Under the pieces are notes generated by a model. That model made no database searches. It was given only the letters and a program-made list of their open reading frames with translations, and was not told the DNA's origin. The translations under genes were made by a program, and so were the position numbers. 64,000 nt of DNA from Candidatus Obscuribacterales bacterium (lineage in GTDB: Bacteria; Cyanobacteriota; Vampirovibrionia; Obscuribacterales; Obscuribacteraceae), in assembly GCA_020634035.1 (NCBI GenBank), contig JACKCM010000001.1, forward strand, positions 496,001-560,000, written 5' to 3'. Shown here one piece after another: positions 33,038-41,531 of this stretch. How positions within the stretch are numbered: the stretch's first letter is position 1; each line of letters begins with the position of its first letter.

Positions 33038-34936
33038 TCAGGCTTCCTTCGTGTACGGCTTCAGAATCGTCTCGGCCGGCACGGTGTCGAGCTGATGGAA
33101 CTTGCCCTCGGAAACCAGCTTGGCCAGCTTCCAGTTGAGCTTGAAGTCATCGTCCGTCTGACGCCCGCCCACGATCTCACGGGTGAGATTGCGGGAGAGG
33201 ACGTCGGCAGCGAGAACCGTGGCTTCGTCGCCGAGCTTGCTTGCATGCAAGCAAGTGGCGAGAATGACCACCGTCTTCTGCACGTCGCCGGAGAGCTCGA
33301 TCATGCGCTGCTGCCGGTCACCGAGCTTGAGCTGATGCTTGAGCATGGTGAAGTGAACCTGCCGCATCAGGATGCGGAACCGCTTCAACGCAAACTTGGT
33401 GTGCTTGCGAAGCCGCGGATTCAGGCCGGCGATGTGCTGGTTGTCCCAGCGGTTGAGCAACGCACCCACGGTCCAGAAACCGAGGCGGATGAGCGCACCC
33501 TTGACCTTCCAGGCATGGGCCGGGTTGGCAGGGTTGAAGTTCTTCACCTTGGCGAACGGCGCCATGAACTTCATTCCGTGGTCCTTGATCAGACCCTTGA
33601 GCTCCGCCATCCCCAGCATCTCGTTCTCGCCTTCGTAGATCGAGGGCGCGAAGAAATCGTGGATGTTGTCGCCGACGATGTGTCCCTTCAAGAAGGAACG
33701 ACCGCCGTGGGTCTTGAGGGCCTTGATAGTGGTATCAGCCAGGGCATCGGCAGCGAAAACCTTCGCCACGATGCACTCCAGCTCACCGCGATAGCCTTCG
33801 TCCAGCAGCGACGAGCACCACTGAACGAGAGCGTCGGCGCCCACGATCTTGGCAGCGATGTCGGCGACCCGACGCGCGACCAGCTCGCGAGAGCCGATCT
33901 TGGCGCCATAGGTCTCACGGAAATCGATCCAGGGCATCATGCTCTTGAGCAGAAGCCGCATGGTACCAGCCGCGTTGGCACACAGAGCCACACGACCACG
34001 GTTCAGCCCGTGATAGGCGATGGTCAGACCATCACCGATACCAGGGTCCAGAAGATTCCGAGCCGGAACCCGGAAATCCTTGAAGACGATGCCGTAGTTG
34101 TGGATGTGCTGAACGGCGTGGATACCGTAGCGATCCAGCTGGAAGTGCTCGTTCTCCTCGTTCGGCAGGTCGGCGATGAGCACCGAAGTGACACCGTCGA
34201 TCTTGCAGACCAGACCGATGGTCCGGCCCGGCAGCACGTTGGAGATGAAGAGCTTCCGACCGTTGACGACATAGTCGTCGCCATCGAGCACCGCCGTGGT
34301 ACGCAGGGCGGTCAGGTCAGACCCAGCCCAGGGCTCGGTCAACGCGAACGCCGAAAGCGCACGACCATCCGAGAGCTTCGGCAGGTACTCTGCCTTGAAC
34401 TCGTCGGTGGCAAACGCTTCGATGGGATCGACCGCACCGATGCAGCCGTGGATGGAAGCCATACCGGCAACGGTGGCGTCGCCTTCGGCAGCCATGCGCG
34501 TCAGGAACGGCATGAACACCGAGAGGGGGAGACCCCAACCGCCATATTCCGGCGCAATCAGTGCACCCCAGTATCCGACCGCGGCGAGGTCGTTGATGAC
34601 CTCGTCCGTAACCCTGTTGTCTTCGCCGAACAGAGTACCAGCCTCGCGATGTCCTTTGACGATCGCAACGGCCTGGTCCATCTTCTCCCAGTAGGGAGCG
34701 TTGGCGTCGACCTGGGCAGTGGCGCGGAACATTTCGACCGGAGTCTTACCGCTCCACACCGCCTTGTGGACAGAGCTGTTAACAGTACGGTGCTTGGGGT
34801 CGAAGGTGGATTCAACGAGGTCTTCGCCTCGGTCAAGCTGGCCAGTTCGTTCGACTTCTTCCTTACTCTTGCCGGCACCCTTGAGGATGTCCTCAATCAG
34901 GTTGTCGTCAGGAGCGGAACCATTTTTCTTTGTCAT
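33038..34936 (-). CDS. Acyl-CoA dehydrogenase family flavoprotein, 632 residues
   Basis: AAAGGT lies 9 bases before the ATG at 34936. The dehydrogenase core runs from about residue 85 to 460. It has APEYGGWGLPLSVFMPFL, the FAD-contact motif FALTEPWAGSDLTAL, GRKLFISN and the catalytic-base region IYEGENEM. About 80 N-terminal residues and 150 C-terminal residues extend beyond a standard 380-residue enzyme, like the long forms in the VLCAD/ACAD9 group. It should oxidise acyl-CoA thioesters. No beta-oxidation partners are nearby. It is placed between two peptidase genes on the same strand, each with its own terminator. Confidence 0.88.
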   Translation of the reverse strand: MTKKNGSAPDDNLIEDILKGAGKSKEEVERTGQLDRGEDLVESTFDPKHRTVNSSVHKAVWSGKTPVEMFRATAQVDANAPYWEKMDQAVAIVKGHREAGTLFGEDNRVTDEVINDLAAVGYWGALIAPEYGGWGLPLSVFMPFLTRMAAEGDATVAGMASIHGCIGAVDPIEAFATDEFKAEYLPKLSDGRALSAFALTEPWAGSDLTALRTTAVLDGDDYVVNGRKLFISNVLPGRTIGLVCKIDGVTSVLIADLPNEENEHFQLDRYGIHAVQHIHNYGIVFKDFRVPARNLLDPGIGDGLTIAYHGLNRGRVALCANAAGTMRLLLKSMMPWIDFRETYGAKIGSRELVARRVADIAAKIVGADALVQWCSSLLDEGYRGELECIVAKVFAADALADTTIKALKTHGGRSFLKGHIVGDNIHDFFAPSIYEGENEMLGMAELKGLIKDHGMKFMAPFAKVKNFNPANPAHAWKVKGALIRLGFWTVGALLNRWDNQHIAGLNPRLRKHTKFALKRFRILMRQVHFTMLKHQLKLGDRQQRMIELSGDVQKTVVILATCLHASKLGDEATVLAADVLSRNLTREIVGGRQTDDDFKLNWKLAKLVSEGKFHQLDTVPAETILKPYTKEA

Positions 34937-35026
34937 ACTATTTACCTTTGTGCACCTCTGAGGTGCTAGTAGTTCATAGAAGTCTCCTTCTTAGCTGCAG
35001 TAAAAATAGAAAATTCAAAGTCCGTC

Positions 35027-35066
35027 GAGAACCGGCAGCCAGCAAAGTGCCGGCTGCCGGATTCTC
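35027..35066 (-). terminator. Hairpin after M4 protease gene
   Basis: GAGAACCGGCAGCC pairs with GGCTGCCGGATTCTC; the T-run on the minus strand is weak. Confidence 0.6.
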
Positions 35067-35110
35067 TTGGGACAAAAACGACTCCGTTACCGGAAGCGAG
35101 ACGGCTTCAC

Positions 35111-36145
35111 TTAGATGGTGATGCCGACCGTCGCCCAGGCAGCGCGGAGCTTGTCCTCGAGGTCCGGATGGATGGCGCGGCAGTTCTCCAGGGTCTTGTT
35201 GGCGAAGTCCTGGAACTGAGCCTTGTTGCCCACACGGTTGCTGCCGAAGCCGGTCTCCATCCAGACGTCGAACGGAGCCTTCCAGGCAGGGCCGGTCACG
35301 GCGATGGCGAACTCGGCGAAGGCCTTGTTCGGAATGCCGGAGTTGATGTGGACACCGCGGTTGTCGCTCCAACCGGTGTAGAGGTCGTCCATGTGCGCCG
35401 GCTGCGGGTCCGAACCGATCTTGGGATCGTCGTACGCCGTGCCGGGGTTGCGCATGTCACGCAGGGCGCGACCGTTGATGCCGTCGGCCCAGAGACCCTG
35501 GCCGACCAGCCAGTGGAAGTCCTCGGCCATGATGTTGTCGGCGTACATTTCCACGAGGGCGCCGACCACGTCGGACAGGTGCTCGTTGAGAGCGCCCGGC
35601 TGAGCGTAGTACTCGAGGCCGGAGGTGTGCTCCGTCCAGCCGTGGGCCATTTCGTGACCGACAACGCCGCGGATGACGAAGGTGCGGAAGATCCGACCGT
35701 CGCCGTCGCCGTAGGTCATCTGGCGACCGTTCCAGAAGGCGTTGTTGTAGTTCCGTCCGTAGTGAACGGTGCCGATCAGGTTCATGCCCTTGCCGTCGAG
35801 CGAGTCGCGGCCCGCGATGTCCTTGAGGAACTTGCGGACCTCGCCGTGGTACTTGTAGGCGTTGTCGACGACGGTGTCGCCGGTGGCGGCATCGCCTTCG
35901 AAGCGAGCGCGCTTGCCGGGCAGAGACTGCTTGTTCTCGGCGTCGTAGATCTTGCGATCCCCGGGGCCGCCGGCGGTGAGCTGACGGACGTTACCCTGCT
36001 GCTTGATGCCCTTCAGATACAGCTTCTCGGTGTCGAGAAGGGTCTGGAGGCAAGCCAGGTCACCCGGGTTGAGACGAGCAATCCGGTGCAGCAGATGACC
36101 GGGAATGAAACCATCGAGATGCTTTTTCTTGTGATCGTGACTCAT
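35111..36145 (-). CDS. M4-family (thermolysin-like) protease of the protealysin type
   Basis: The second ATG (36145) has AGGA at 7 bases, whereas for the first ATG (36151) it is too close. The 344-residue protein has no signal peptide. Residues 12-24 (GFIPGHLLHRIAR) match the short protealysin-type propeptide motif. The zinc site is complete: H164-E165-H168 (HEMAH) with E188 (ALNEHLSD), and the transition-state His is H266 in DNRGVHINSG. The protein is short for a secreted thermolysin and should be cytoplasmic or leave by a non-Sec route. In other bacteria such enzymes pair with emfourin inhibitors; I see none next to it. Confidence 0.9.
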   Translation of the reverse strand: MSHDHKKKHLDGFIPGHLLHRIARLNPGDLACLQTLLDTEKLYLKGIKQQGNVRQLTAGGPGDRKIYDAENKQSLPGKRARFEGDAATGDTVVDNAYKYHGEVRKFLKDIAGRDSLDGKGMNLIGTVHYGRNYNNAFWNGRQMTYGDGDGRIFRTFVIRGVVGHEMAHGWTEHTSGLEYYAQPGALNEHLSDVVGALVEMYADNIMAEDFHWLVGQGLWADGINGRALRDMRNPGTAYDDPKIGSDPQPAHMDDLYTGWSDNRGVHINSGIPNKAFAEFAIAVTGPAWKAPFDVWMETGFGSNRVGNKAQFQDFANKTLENCRAIHPDLEDKLRAAWATVGITI

Positions 36146-36980
36146 TGTCATGTCCTTTTGTCTTGTTCGAGAGTTCGGAATGAACTTCGAAGGGTTAACG
36201 CAGAGCAGAGAACGAGAGACACCTGTCTCCTGTCCTCAAAACTCAGCAGGAAATAATTCCTTCACCCACACGTCCGGAAGCCGTCGTCTCAATAGGCACT
36301 AGAAGACCCACCTCGGCATAGACGCGCTGAGATGGCTTACTTCTTGATTGGTGCTTGTTTAAGAGCTTTGTGCTATATCGACAACTGCCAGAGGAAATGT
36401 GTTGAAAGGTGCTTTCATACTAATAAAACCAAAGAGCTGTAATCAAACGGGTTCATGACGGATACAGAGGCTTTATAGCTTTCTTTGGATATAAGTAATT
36501 TATATATGGCGTATATAATTCGCGCCTCTTGTATATCTAGCGAAGCTACGCAAAACACGTAGCATCCAGGATACGCCAGCTTTCCAAGCAGTAAAAACCG
36601 GCAACCATGGCGCTTGACATCCTTTCTCTTTCCAGCCTTAGCGAGAATTGACCTGGCCCAGTTTGAATATCAAAAGACTTCCAATTTAATCTAAGCCTGT
36701 ATATGTATCTCCGTCGTTTGATTTCAGAAGACTCCTCGAAGCAACCGATCATCAGCTAAGTAAACCACTACCTTACGACTTTGTTGTCGCAGGGAAAGCT
36801 ATGGTCTTCACCGAGAAATCAGATGGCAAGGAGTTACATGTAGGTTCAAAACTGGTTTACTGGAATTTCAGATTTATGGAAGAGGATCTCCGGATCTTCT
36901 TATCACAATCTCCGAAGTCGAACATCGCGCAGAGCGTCTCGACTTCGTCATCCGAGAACAAAAAATTGGAGGCACTGCAA
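36146..36980. other. Divergent gap between M4 and M1 peptidase genes
   Basis: The gap is 835 bases. It holds two opposed promoters and an AT-rich block at about 36490-36535 (TTATATATGGCGTATATAATTC). An in-frame extension of the M1 gene to 36801 covers the right end but lacks a ribosome site and family similarity. Confidence 0.35.
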
Positions 36981-39656
36981 ATGTGCAAATTAGAGAATCA
37001 CGGCTCGGAAAGCGTTCGCTCCGGCAATCGCCTTCCCAAGACCGTCGTTCCGTCTCGATATGATTTGACCCTTCGCCCGAACCTCGTCAAGTTCGATTTC
37101 ACCGGCGAAGAGGTTGTCGACATTGATGTGCTCGAGCCGACGAGCACGATTCAGGTCAACGCCAAGGAGCTGAACATCTCCGAGGCAAAGGTGGTCGATG
37201 CCAATGGCACCACCCTCAATGGCACCATCGAGCTCTGCGAAGAGACCGAAGTCGCCACCATCACCTTTGATGGCGTGATCGGCGCCGGCAAGTGGAGCTT
37301 CATCACGAAGTTCACCGGCATCCTCAACGACCAGCTCAAGGGCTTCTACCGCAGCTTCTGGGAAGATGAAGCGGGCAAGAAGCACACCATCGCCACCACC
37401 CAGTTCGAAGCCACCGATGCGCGTCGGGCGTTCCCCTGCTGGGACGAGCCCGAGTTCAAGGCGACCTTCAAGGTCACCCTGGTAGTGGACGAGAACCTGA
37501 CGGCTCTCTCCAACGGCCGCATCCTCTCGACCGAAGTCGTCGACGGCAGCAAGTACGCCCACGGCGACTCGAAGGCTGAGTCCAAGAAGGTCAAGGTGGT
37601 CAAGTTCGCCGAGACCATGAAGATGTCCACCTACCTGGTGGCATTCGTGGTCGGCGAGTTCGTCTCCTCCGAACCGGTCAATGTGAACGGCAAGGAAGTG
37701 CGCATCTGGTGCGTTCCGGGCAAGGAACACCTCACCAAGTTCGCCCTCGATGCCGCCGCTTTCGCCACCGACTGGTACGAGAACTATTTCGGCATCCCCT
37801 ATCCCGGCGGCGACAAAATCGACCACATCGCCATCCCGGACTTCGCTGCCGGTGCCATGGAAAACCTGGGCTGCATCACCTATCGTGAGACCGCACTGCT
37901 CGTCGACGAGAAGACCGCTCCCCACGCCGCCAAGGTGCGCGTGGCCGTGGTCGTTCTGCACGAGCTGGCTCACATGTGGTTCGGCGACCTGGTCACCATG
38001 CGCTGGTGGAACGGTCTGTGGCTGAACGAATCTTTCGCCACCTTCATGGAGAACCTCTGTCTCCATCACTGGAAGCCCGAGTGGAACGTGTGGGAGGAGT
38101 TCGCACTCCACCGCGCCGCCGCCTCGCGGGTTGACGCCCTGAAGAGCACTCACCCCATCGAGTGCGCCGTGGAGAACCCCGAGCAGGTCGACGAGCTGTT
38201 CGACGTCATCTCTTACGAGAAGGGCTGCTCGGTGCTGTATCAGCTCCACCAGTTCATCGGCGACGACATCTTCCGGAAAGGCATCAGCGCCTACCTGAAG
38301 AAGCACTCCTACGCCAACACCGAGACCCACGACCTCTGGGACGCCCTGGAGGAAGCCAGCACGGCCAGTGGGCTCAACGTGCCGGTGCGCGACATCATGG
38401 ATGCCTGGGTGTTCACCCCCGGTCATCCGGTCATCGAAGTGAGCGAAGGAGACTCTGCCGGGACCATCGTCCTGTCGCAGTCGCCCTTCAAGTTCATCGG
38501 CGATGGCGACGACAGCACCATCTGGCCTGTGCCGGTCATCCTGCGGGTGAGCCGTCATGAGGGTCACGAAGAGCTGAAGCGCATCGTGCTCTCCCGGGCA
38601 CAAGAGACCGTCTATGTCGGCGAGAAGTTCGACCACGTCGTGGTCAACGCCGGCGGCAGCGGCTTCTACCGGGTGGTCTACTCCCCGGGCTTGAACAAGC
38701 GCCTCACCGATGAAGTCTCGACTTCGCTCTCGGTGGTGGAACGCTTCAACCTGATCAACGACGGCTGGTCCACGGTGAAAGCCGGAATCATGTCGGTTGA
38801 CGAATACCTCGAAGTGATCAAGCTCTTCGGCGAAGAGACCGACCCCAACGTCTGGTCGATCATCGCCGGATCCCTCGGCCATCTCAACACCCTGCTGGGT
38901 GAAGACGAGAAGCCGGCCTTCCGTACGGTGGTCCGCGGCCTCGTGTCGCCCGCCGTCTCCCGCCTCGGCTGGGAGAAGGAGGACGGTGAAAACGTCCAGA
39001 CCAGCGAACTGCGCGCCAAGCTCATCGGTGTCCTCGGCGGCATCGGCGAAGACGAGGATGTGCGGGCCAAGGCGGTCGAGTACTTCGAGAAGTGGCTTGC
39101 CGACAAAGAGTCGGTGGAGCCCAACCTGGCTGCTGCCCTGGTCGGCGTCCTGGCCAAGTTCGGCGACAAGAAGCGCTATGAGGAGTTCAAGACGCTTTCG
39201 AAAGAAGCGAAGAACCCTCAGGATACCCTGCGCTTCCTCTACGCCCTGGCCGGATTCCGCGACGGTGCGCTCTTGAAGAAGACCATCAAGATGTGCCTCT
39301 CCAAAGAGGTCCGTTCCCAGGATGCGCCCTTCCTCTTCGCCAGCCTGCTCGGTAACCCCGAAGCGCAGGCCGAAGCCTGGGCCTATCTCAAGGACAACTT
39401 CGACAAGATGGTCAAAGCTTTCCCGCAGAGCGGCGTCGTCCGCATGTGCGGCGCGGCCCACTCTCTGGATACGCCGGATCTCGCCGATGACGTGCGGGAC
39501 TTCTTCGGCAAGACCAGGGTGAAAGCCGGCGACATGGCCATCGCTCAGATGCTCGAGCAACTCGAGATCAATGTGCGGATGCGCAAAGACCAGACTGCAA
39601 AGCTGGTCGAGCATCTGGCCATCAAGAGCGGCGACCAGGACAAGGTAACCGTCTAA
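36981..39656 (+). CDS. M1-family zinc aminopeptidase (ERAP/PSA-like), 891 residues
   Basis: GGAGG precedes the ATG at 36981 and the family begins right after it (LPKTVVPSRYDLTL), so I reject the extension to 36801. The exopeptidase motif GAMENLG is at 291-297. HELAH is at 327-331 and the third zinc ligand E350 follows in WLNESFATF. The C-terminal 350 residues form the helical ERAP1_C-like domain. The full length of about 890 residues matches the puromycin-sensitive aminopeptidase type. It releases N-terminal residues from peptides in the cytoplasm and would act downstream of the endoproteases of this region. Codons are strongly C/G-ending. Confidence 0.93.
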   Translation: MCKLENHGSESVRSGNRLPKTVVPSRYDLTLRPNLVKFDFTGEEVVDIDVLEPTSTIQVNAKELNISEAKVVDANGTTLNGTIELCEETEVATITFDGVIGAGKWSFITKFTGILNDQLKGFYRSFWEDEAGKKHTIATTQFEATDARRAFPCWDEPEFKATFKVTLVVDENLTALSNGRILSTEVVDGSKYAHGDSKAESKKVKVVKFAETMKMSTYLVAFVVGEFVSSEPVNVNGKEVRIWCVPGKEHLTKFALDAAAFATDWYENYFGIPYPGGDKIDHIAIPDFAAGAMENLGCITYRETALLVDEKTAPHAAKVRVAVVVLHELAHMWFGDLVTMRWWNGLWLNESFATFMENLCLHHWKPEWNVWEEFALHRAAASRVDALKSTHPIECAVENPEQVDELFDVISYEKGCSVLYQLHQFIGDDIFRKGISAYLKKHSYANTETHDLWDALEEASTASGLNVPVRDIMDAWVFTPGHPVIEVSEGDSAGTIVLSQSPFKFIGDGDDSTIWPVPVILRVSRHEGHEELKRIVLSRAQETVYVGEKFDHVVVNAGGSGFYRVVYSPGLNKRLTDEVSTSLSVVERFNLINDGWSTVKAGIMSVDEYLEVIKLFGEETDPNVWSIIAGSLGHLNTLLGEDEKPAFRTVVRGLVSPAVSRLGWEKEDGENVQTSELRAKLIGVLGGIGEDEDVRAKAVEYFEKWLADKESVEPNLAAALVGVLAKFGDKKRYEEFKTLSKEAKNPQDTLRFLYALAGFRDGALLKKTIKMCLSKEVRSQDAPFLFASLLGNPEAQAEAWAYLKDNFDKMVKAFPQSGVVRMCGAAHSLDTPDLADDVRDFFGKTRVKAGDMAIAQMLEQLEINVRMRKDQTAKLVEHLAIKSGDQDKVTV

Positions 39657-39700
39657 AAGCAGAGTAACGACTGCCCCCGGGTGGTCGTTGCGAAAAAGGG

Positions 39701-39738
39701 GGCTGGACTGTCGAAAGATGGTCCAGCCTCCTGCTTTT
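39701..39738 (+). terminator. Terminator after M1 aminopeptidase gene
   Basis: GGCTGGAC pairs with GTCCAGCC, followed by TCCTGCTTTT. An additional hairpin AACGAC...GTCGTT lies just before it. Confidence 0.75.
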
Positions 39739-39787
39739 GCGTGGATACCTGGTCTTCATTCTATTAACCACAATCAGGAGACAAGCG

Positions 39788-40639
39788 GTGATAGCAATAC
39801 CCGTTATCTTAGTTTCCCTGGTTGTCGTGACGGCCCTTGCGGTATCCCCTCGTTGGAACCCCAAGCTCTACAGGAAAATGTTGTTCAGTCCTGAACCGTT
39901 CTCGGAAAAGGATTACAACAGAAAGGCCCGACAAGGGGTCGAACCTGTGGATGTCTATATCAAGACAAAAAGCGGCACGACAATCCATGGCTGGTACTAC
40001 GAACTCGAAGGTGCCAGCCATGCTGTTTTGCTCAGCCATGGCAACGCCGGCAATGTCGGCTCATGGAGTGAGATGGCGGAATATGCCCTTCGCAGCGGCA
40101 TGTCTGCTTTGATTTATGATTACCGGGGCTACGGTCTTTCGGACGGAACCCCGACGCTCTGGGGTATTTGCGAAGACGGACTGGCAGCCTATGACTGGCT
40201 CGCCAACCATAAAGGATTCGCTCCCGAGAACATCGTTCTATTCGGAATCTCGATGGGAACCGGGGTCACCTGCCAGATTGCCCGCCAGAGGAAACACTTC
40301 GGTGTCATCCTCGAAAGCGGGTTTTCGAACTTCCGCAGGCTGACCAACGAAATCGTTCCTGTCACTCGATATGTGCCCATGGTCTTCTACTTCAGGCAAC
40401 CCATGAACAACATGGCTGTGGTTCGTGAGCTGGAAACACCAAAGCTCATCTTCCACGGAGCCCTGGACGAGTTGATCGTGGTCGGTCACGCAACGGAGCT
40501 TTTCGAAGCAGCCTGCGACCCGAAGGAATTGATCATATTCCCCCTCGGTGCTCACCGGGGTCTCGGATCTCGCGAAGCTCAGCTCCAGTATGCAGCGGCC
40601 ATCGCATCCTTCCTGCAAATCGAAAAACCTGCTGATTAA
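39788..40639 (+). CDS. Membrane-anchored alpha/beta hydrolase (BEM46/ABHD13-like)
   Basis: I start at a GTG at 39788 with AGGAG 7 bases upstream; frames reaching 39737 lie within the previous terminator. The protein has 283 residues with one membrane helix at 2-19. The hydrolase domain has SHGNAGN (oxyanion), YDYRGYGLSDG, nucleophile S155 in GISMG, D227 in HGALDELI and H256 in GAHRG, a complete Ser-Asp-His triad. Members are lipases or thioesterases of unknown substrate. A tRNA gene of the opposite strand follows. Confidence 0.87.
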   Translation: MIAIPVILVSLVVVTALAVSPRWNPKLYRKMLFSPEPFSEKDYNRKARQGVEPVDVYIKTKSGTTIHGWYYELEGASHAVLLSHGNAGNVGSWSEMAEYALRSGMSALIYDYRGYGLSDGTPTLWGICEDGLAAYDWLANHKGFAPENIVLFGISMGTGVTCQIARQRKHFGVILESGFSNFRRLTNEIVPVTRYVPMVFYFRQPMNNMAVVRELETPKLIFHGALDELIVVGHATELFEAACDPKELIIFPLGAHRGLGSREAQLQYAAAIASFLQIEKPAD

Positions 40640-40650
40640 ATCCAGCAGGT
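40627..40650 (+). terminator. Hairpin after alpha/beta hydrolase gene
   Basis: ACCTGCTG pairs with CAGCAGGT across the stop codon; there is no T-run, so termination is uncertain. Confidence 0.4.
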
Positions 40651-40675
40651 TCCTACAGTATGAAGATAGAAAATC

Positions 40676-40749
40676 CGGGACCGACGAGACTCGAACTCGC
40701 GACCTCCTGCGTGACAGGCAGGCGCTCTAACCAACTGAGCTACGACCCC
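40676..40749 (-). tRNA. tRNA-Asp (anticodon GTC)
   Basis: The minus strand reads as a 74-nt cloverleaf. The acceptor arm is GGGGTCG with CGGTCCC (one G-U pair at position 4 and one at 5) and the discriminator is G. The D-arm is AGCTCAGTTGGTTAGAGC. The anticodon stem CCTGC...GCAGG holds the loop CTGTCAC, and the T-arm includes GAGTTCGAGTCTC. CCA is not encoded. A TATACT -10 box lies at 40761-40766, five or so bases before the presumed transcript start. Confidence 0.95.
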
Positions 40750-40898
40750 ACAGGGTTTTGAGTATAGCACAGAGGTTGAAAATCTAGCGCTTTCCGCGAG
40801 CAAATCGTCTTAACAAACGACCAACGCGGCTGGAGTGCTTTCGTTCGGGAATCTGGTCCCAGATCCTTCTGTTGACAATCAACGTTGAGGAGTAAGCA

Positions 40899-41348
40899 AT
40901 GTTTACAACCATCATGACAGTCCTCGGCATCGCCGCAGCCGGCATCGGCCTGGCTGTTTTCCTGAAATCCAGGAAAGAGGACATCAAGCCTGAGGAGTCC
41001 GTGGTTCACAAGGTGATGGCGGTCGAACTGGAGCACCTGCGTGCCCAGAACGAGAAGCCCATCGTCGCGCTTTTCTACGCCGACTGGTGTAGCGCTTGCG
41101 CAGCCCAGGCTCCTGCTTTCCGCCGGGTGGCTCGTGACCTCGAGTCAACCGCGACTTTCGTTGCCGTCGATACCGACAAGAACAAGAGTCTTGCCGGCCG
41201 TCTGGAAGTCTCCAAGATCCCCGTGATCATGGTCTTCCAGGGCAACAACCCGCCTGTCGAGCGTCATATCGGCGTCATGGAAGACGAGCAGCTCAAGGAC
41301 TTCGTGACGAAGGCCTGCGCCAAGCCCGTTCTTCCCGTCGAAGTCTGA
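40899..41348 (+). CDS. Membrane-anchored thioredoxin-like protein, 149 residues
   Basis: GAGGAG lies 7 bases before the ATG. Residues 5-22 are a membrane helix. The thioredoxin fold follows with WCSACA (C64 and C67, a CxxC pair), an internal VAVDTDKNK strand and the cis-proline at KIPVIMVF. It should act as a thiol-disulfide exchanger at the membrane surface. It is the first gene of a rightward run in which each gap carries a strong hairpin. Confidence 0.87.
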   Translation: MFTTIMTVLGIAAAGIGLAVFLKSRKEDIKPEESVVHKVMAVELEHLRAQNEKPIVALFYADWCSACAAQAPAFRRVARDLESTATFVAVDTDKNKSLAGRLEVSKIPVIMVFQGNNPPVERHIGVMEDEQLKDFVTKACAKPVLPVEV

Positions 41349-41422
41349 TCTGACCGAATCTTCAGGCGCGCTTAAACGGATATCGAATTAACGCGTCGTA
41401 ACTGAAAGTGCACGGCTGTTCA

Positions 41423-41462
41423 GAGCCGGGGCGATACCAGAAGTGGTACTACGCCCCGGCTC
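41423..41462. other. Strong intercistronic hairpin
   Basis: GAGCCGGGGCG pairs with CGCCCCGGCTC, with inner TACCA...TGGTA. There is no T-run; a stabilising or processing element is as likely as a terminator. Confidence 0.55.
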
Positions 41463-41531
41463 ACTGCCGGCGACGATCTTTCAAAGGGAGGCGAAACTGC
41501 ACTCCCAATTCTTGCAATGTGAGGGACTACC

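Noticed and set aside
36801..36980. 60-codon N-terminal extension of the M1 aminopeptidase
   Set aside because: It has no ribosome site and no similarity to the family, whereas GGAGG precedes the ATG at 36981.
36990..39614. 874-codon minus-strand frame
   Set aside because: It is antisense to the M1 aminopeptidase; low-complexity His/Val/Gly/Glu composition shows a codon-bias shadow.
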